This document shows positions 59,866 to 64,000 of a DNA stretch of 64,000 bases, piece by piece. Both the position numbers and the translations under genes were made by a program. The DNA is from Angiostrongylus vasorum. Taxonomy: Eukaryota > Nematoda > Chromadorea > Rhabditida > Metastrongylidae. The number at the start of each line of letters is the position of its first letter. Positions within the stretch are counted from its first letter, which is position 1. Under the pieces are notes generated by a model, which was given only the letters and a program-made list of their open reading frames with translations, searched no databases and was not told where the DNA came from. The stretch is from assembly GCA_018806985.1 (NCBI GenBank), contig JADANN010000105.1:1-64000 (forward strand), read 5' to 3'.

Positions 59866-61074
59866 AACAAAATGAAGGTTAATGAAAGATTGCTTTTAAA
59901 ACAACAGCACAATTCAACAACTGGTCATATTCTTTCATGAACCTTGGTTCATAGTTAGTCTTAGAGTAATTTCTGTGCTTCACTAATGTATATTTGCTTG
60001 ATTTATGTTCAGATATTACAGCAGAACAGTGGTGAAAGCTGATGTACATCACCTAGAATGCAGACTCTAGTTTGATGACTTGTCTTCATGAAGAACAGCT
60101 CGACCACCAGCACATTCCCTATCGAACTGCTGTTAGTTAATCAACGTTTAGATTTACTCCAGGAGCCTCGGTGACCTCGTGCTACACAGTATTCCACCTT
60201 TCAGCACAGCTTATCTTTGGGTCCGGTGGATCGGAGAAAAGCATACTACCTGACGACTAAGTTTCTTCTTTTCCTGGTATGACGGCTATTCCTCTCATTA
60301 ATTATATTTTTGTCCAACTACCTGACTTAGCTACCGTGCGTTTCTTCAGTTTTAGTAATCTTGCTGGAAGACGAACTTCTGTGCATCACAGTTGGACACT
60401 CCGGATTCGTCACTGGGAGACTGCCAATCAGTGAAGGAGGTAGATGGTTTCTGAATAACGGAAACGTACTAGCAGCACTTTTCCAGTCTGATCGTTCTTT
60501 TCGAAAGTGCATATTTCAGCTTGCCTCAATGATTTTTGTTCCTGGCACGACTATAAACGAGGAAAATTTATTGTGTAATGGTACTCAACATGGAAGAAGT
60601 GCAAAAATTATGTTGTGACTCACAGAATACACATTGTCGAGTTGCACGCAGTGGGGAAAAAATTAACGTTTACTTATAGAAATGAAGGAAGTTGCATTCC
60701 ACGAAATAAATTGCGAGGTGCAGACGTGATAAGCTCGCACAGAAAATTCTTTATCTGTGTTCAAATGTCGAAATGGTTCAAAATGATTGATTGTTAGTAA
60801 CTAGATCAAATTAGTACTGGAATACGAAGAAAACCCAAATAGGGCTCACAAACTCATTTTCAAGCTTCTTTTGCAATGAAAGAGAGAAAGCCATCTTTCT
60901 AAATAAGTCCATCGATTTTCTGAAAAACCCTGATAAAAATTTCAAAGCGGTAGCCTTGAATTCACTTCGAACACAAATCAAAAAATGTAAATTCCGGGAT
61001 TCAAAAGTGCTCAATTTTATTGTTTCTATTTTATTTCAATTTTTATTTTGATATACGAACCGTCTTTTACACAT
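59866..61074. other. Unassigned
   Basis: Opposing open stretches at 60361-60618 (+) and 60512-60327 (-) overlap; no motif allows a choice. Confidence 0.3.
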
Positions 61075-61400
61075 ACGATGTGGTTACTTCGTCACATCCG
61101 TCATCCACTAAGGTCTTCCAATTTTTACGTGAGGTTTCGGCTGCTCTTTAAGGATTTTTTCATTTCATCTTGGATGTCGTTGAATGCTAGACAAGTCGAT
61201 TTTCCCTGGAGTCCTGAGATAGCCGAGTTAGGGCTTCCCCACTTGGATTGCACAGAGTGATTTTTTCCCGGACAAGTCCCGTATCAGTTATCCCACCCCC
61301 GGAAGGATGACAGGGCTTGATGAGCCTGATGCGGTATAGATCCAGCATCGTGCTCGCAACGATCGTCATCATTACCACTGTGCAATCCACCACCCATTAG
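61075..61400 (-). repeat. SINE family C
   Basis: Near complete; GACAAGTCGATTTTCCCTGG body block. Confidence 0.78.
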
Positions 61401-61499
61401 ATATTTTGCATAAAGGTTTTTTTCTCCAGGATGTTGCATCTCATGGGGTGTTAGTTGCTCACCTTAACTGTATTCGTCGACGAATCTTTGAAAGGGAAA

Positions 61500-61765
61500 G
61501 CTCTCAACGTTGATCAGTCTCTGAGGAATGCGCCACGCATTCGACTTTATTAAACATCGTTTGGAGGTGATTGAATGCATATCTGGACTTTACAGTGTCA
61601 CGCGGTGGCCGACCGATGTATCGTGCCACTGCTGTTATCCTTCCAGACAAGTCTGGTACCAATTTGCCGACCCGGAGGGATGGAAGGCTTGGTAGGCCAC
61701 GGGGGGCAGGGGATCGGTGCCATATGTTTGTTCCAGGGCGCCTTCGACCTCTGCGCCACACATGC
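61500..61765 (-). repeat. SINE family A
   Basis: Near-complete inverted copy. Confidence 0.85.
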
Positions 61766-62156
61766 CCGACGAAGCGTTAGTTTCCTGAAATAAAGAGGAA
61801 GAAAGAAGCCGTTAATAAGCTTTAAAAAACCCGATTATTTTTAGCTTCTTTCTCAAGAAATCTTGCTGTTGTGTAGTGCTAGATCGTTCATGTGCAAATA
61901 AACATTAAAATAACTACTTTATCGTGTAGTTTTCTAATCAAATTTCCGTCAGATCAGAAACGCATTGTTTCTCTTGTGTGGCACATATTTGCGTAATGCC
62001 TCATGACATCGTGGCGTTACCGACTTTTCTGTTTCATTAACCTTAGAAGCTTTAGAACTTTCCCTATCTATGTTAATATTCAGTGTTCCCCCATCAACGT
62101 TATAGGAGCACTTTTGCCTCTGAATTCCAATCGTTGAGCACAAGAGAATGTATTTG

Positions 62157-62410
62157 TGCAGCGCAGTGGTTAGAAGTGCTCTGCAATACACACTTATGTC
62201 ATGAATTTGATTCCGTGCCTGGAGCTAACAAAGCCCTTCTTCAGCCGGCAGTCGTCAAATTGGTATGAGACTTTTCTGCTGGGAATACAGCACTGCCTTG
62301 ACACATGACCAGAATATACAACGCATTGTTTGGACCACATACACGTCCAATAATCTCTACGATGTTACTAAGAGAGTGAAATACATTTCTCATCACTCAA
62401 GAACTGATCA
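62157..62410 (+). repeat. SINE family A, diverged
   Basis: Head GCAGCGCAGTGGTTAGAAG clear, body strongly diverged. Confidence 0.65.
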
Positions 62411-62515
62411 CAGCCGAATAATTTCTTTTTTTTTAATGCCCTTCACGGAAGGTGTGAGTATTTGGTGATATTTACTTGATCAATGCGGAGGTTATTAGAA
62501 AGTCGGACGTGGGAT

Positions 62516-62917
62516 TCATTTAGTGATAGTTTCTCGTTCCGTATCTGGATCTTTTTTAATAGCACGATTAAGTGACCTCATGGATAAGCACACGAGTTTT
62601 CCCTCTTTGTGAAAGGGGCGAGGAGAAATCACAGGGTGACCAGCAATAATGATAATGGTACGGTATACTGTGTCTTTACATTTAAAATGAGGTGATGAGG
62701 ATGTTTTGATTAATGTTAATGGACTGGAAGAATGTCGGAGAGAAAGTGGTTGTTGGCAACATGCCAACAGACTAACCGAATCGCCTTCCTTGAGGTCGTT
62801 CGTCTCTAGTGGGGGCCGGTGTTCGTTGGTGGGGTGATGTTTATCGGCTTTGCTACCCCCCAATTGGCTACTTCGTCGTGCCAACTGGTAGGTGCGTGCA
62901 ATTTTCGCCTTCAACAA
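62516..62917 (-). other. Unrecognised 133-aa ORF
   Basis: Open on the minus strand, Ser/Pro/Lys-rich, no motif recognised and no splice context that helps. Low confidence that it is coding. Confidence 0.15.
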
Positions 62918-64000
62918 ATCGACGCAATGGTAAAGTTATTCGAGTCAGTACTCACTCGATAAGAAGGCGTAATACGACACTGTGCTGCATAATTTATTCC
63001 AAATATGCAGTGATTCCGTCAGTGATTCAGTGATCCGATTGTCGATAAGTGTTTTGAATCCAATGCATTTTTTCTTTTAATACTGCTCAATCCTACTCTT
63101 GCACTCTAATTTATAGGTTCTGAAAGTTCCTTAAGCACTTCTATCTGAACACAATTCGAAACACTACAACAGCATTCGACATTGTTTACTTTAAGCATTG
63201 TGGTGTCCATTTTTTTCAAAGTATTTTGATGTTATGTTTATTTTTCTTTCCTATATGATTACGGTTAATTTGTTAATTAGTGGTGGAGAAGTATACTAAA
63301 CTGCAAGAATACATGCATACATTATAATTATCTATCTCTGAGGGTGATTCACTAAGTAAAACCAAGCTATTAGAAGCCGCTTATATGGATGAAATAAAAA
63401 GACAACTATGCGATTGTTGACAAACTCGTGTAATAAGCGTGGGAAAAAAGAAATCATCATGATTCTTTCTTTGTGCATTGACATTAACGGGATTGAAATT
63501 TTCTTCTCGAAAATTTTTAAATCATTTTAAGCCTCTATTTTTTTCATCTTTCTATCAACGAAAATCAATTGAGCTACTCTAGTGGGCAATAGTGAAGTTC
63601 CCATTCGTCCGTGTTGCTTGCCAAAGCTACCCAGTGGACTCCACTTATTCTGCTGACACAAAGATCATCATATTTTTTGGGTGAACCTTTAATGCTAGCA
63701 TTTCCTTGCAAGAGCATGCTCAGAGCAATATTCTCAGCTGAATCTTTACGACCGCTCTTGGCTTACATGTGTTGTACCGTAACATTTTTGTTATAGACGA
63801 GCTGACCCTTTTCCCTATGTTTCCTCTACTTACACTATTTCAGCTTTTTGGTCTACACTATTTCAGCTTTTTAGTCAGAATGAGACGTAGGATACTAGTT
63901 TTGAATACGACTATGGACAGTACAAGTTCACCGTTATTTTGATCCACATTCAGCCCACATCTCTCAATCCATTACGAGGTTTCACTATTAACCAGCTTGA
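62918..64000. other. AT-rich, unassigned
   Basis: No feature recognised apart from a 23-base tandem duplication (TACACTATTTCAGCTTTTT) at 63831-63872. Confidence 0.4.

Overview
The window is nuclear DNA of a nematode, most likely a strongylid (clade V, hookworm-like). This rests on three things: short U12-free introns with TTTTCAG- or TTTAAG-type acceptors, RTE-type LINE fragments ending in the DNRW-x-RAVS-DWIP-x-DVKR tail common in hookworm genomes, and a mariner remnant with dense tRNA-derived SINEs. The species is an inference. Most long ORFs in the window are repeat debris; real gene content is low.

The dominant structure is a very large imperfect palindrome. A left arm (3436-19033, 15.6 kb) reappears reverse-complemented as a right arm (33239-48595, 15.4 kb) around a 14.2 kb non-palindromic spacer (19034-33238). 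Both outer and both inner breakpoints can be placed to the base. Sampled arm-to-arm similarity ranges from no difference over hundreds of bases to about 8% difference in one exon pair.

Each arm carries one copy of the same multi-exon gene, a TOPORS-like RING E3 ligase. The left copy is on the minus strand (14713 down to 8681, probably on to 4660) and the right copy on the plus strand (37524 to 43474, probably on to 47501). Ten exons join with consistent phase into 383 codons. They encode a C3HC4 RING split by an intron, the conserved TOPORS helical region, an Arg-rich segment and two SUMO-interaction-like motifs (IVLLSEDD, VIVLSDD). A further in-phase exon encodes 24-residue acidic/Arg repeats. 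The left copy is open through exons A-J. The right copy has two frameshifts there, a cluster of replacement changes, and one 59 bp intron that the left copy lacks exactly. In the repeat exon the situation is reversed: right open, left with six small indels.

Introns and the rest of the arms hold a mariner remnant, RTE LINE fragments, a Penelope-like element cut up by a LINE and a 182 bp foldback, SINEs of three families and an unnamed ~380 bp repeat. The spacer holds more LINE and Penelope-like pieces and unassigned sequence.

Left of the palindrome (1-3435) lies an AT-rich, stop-ridden, Asn/Lys/Pro-rich coding remnant broken by SINEs. Right of it, abutting the breakpoint, is an intronless, frameshifted UBAP2/lingerer-like copy (48620-50540). 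Beyond are SINE-seeded microsatellites, many SINEs, and the 3' end of one spliced gene of unknown function (57945-58885).
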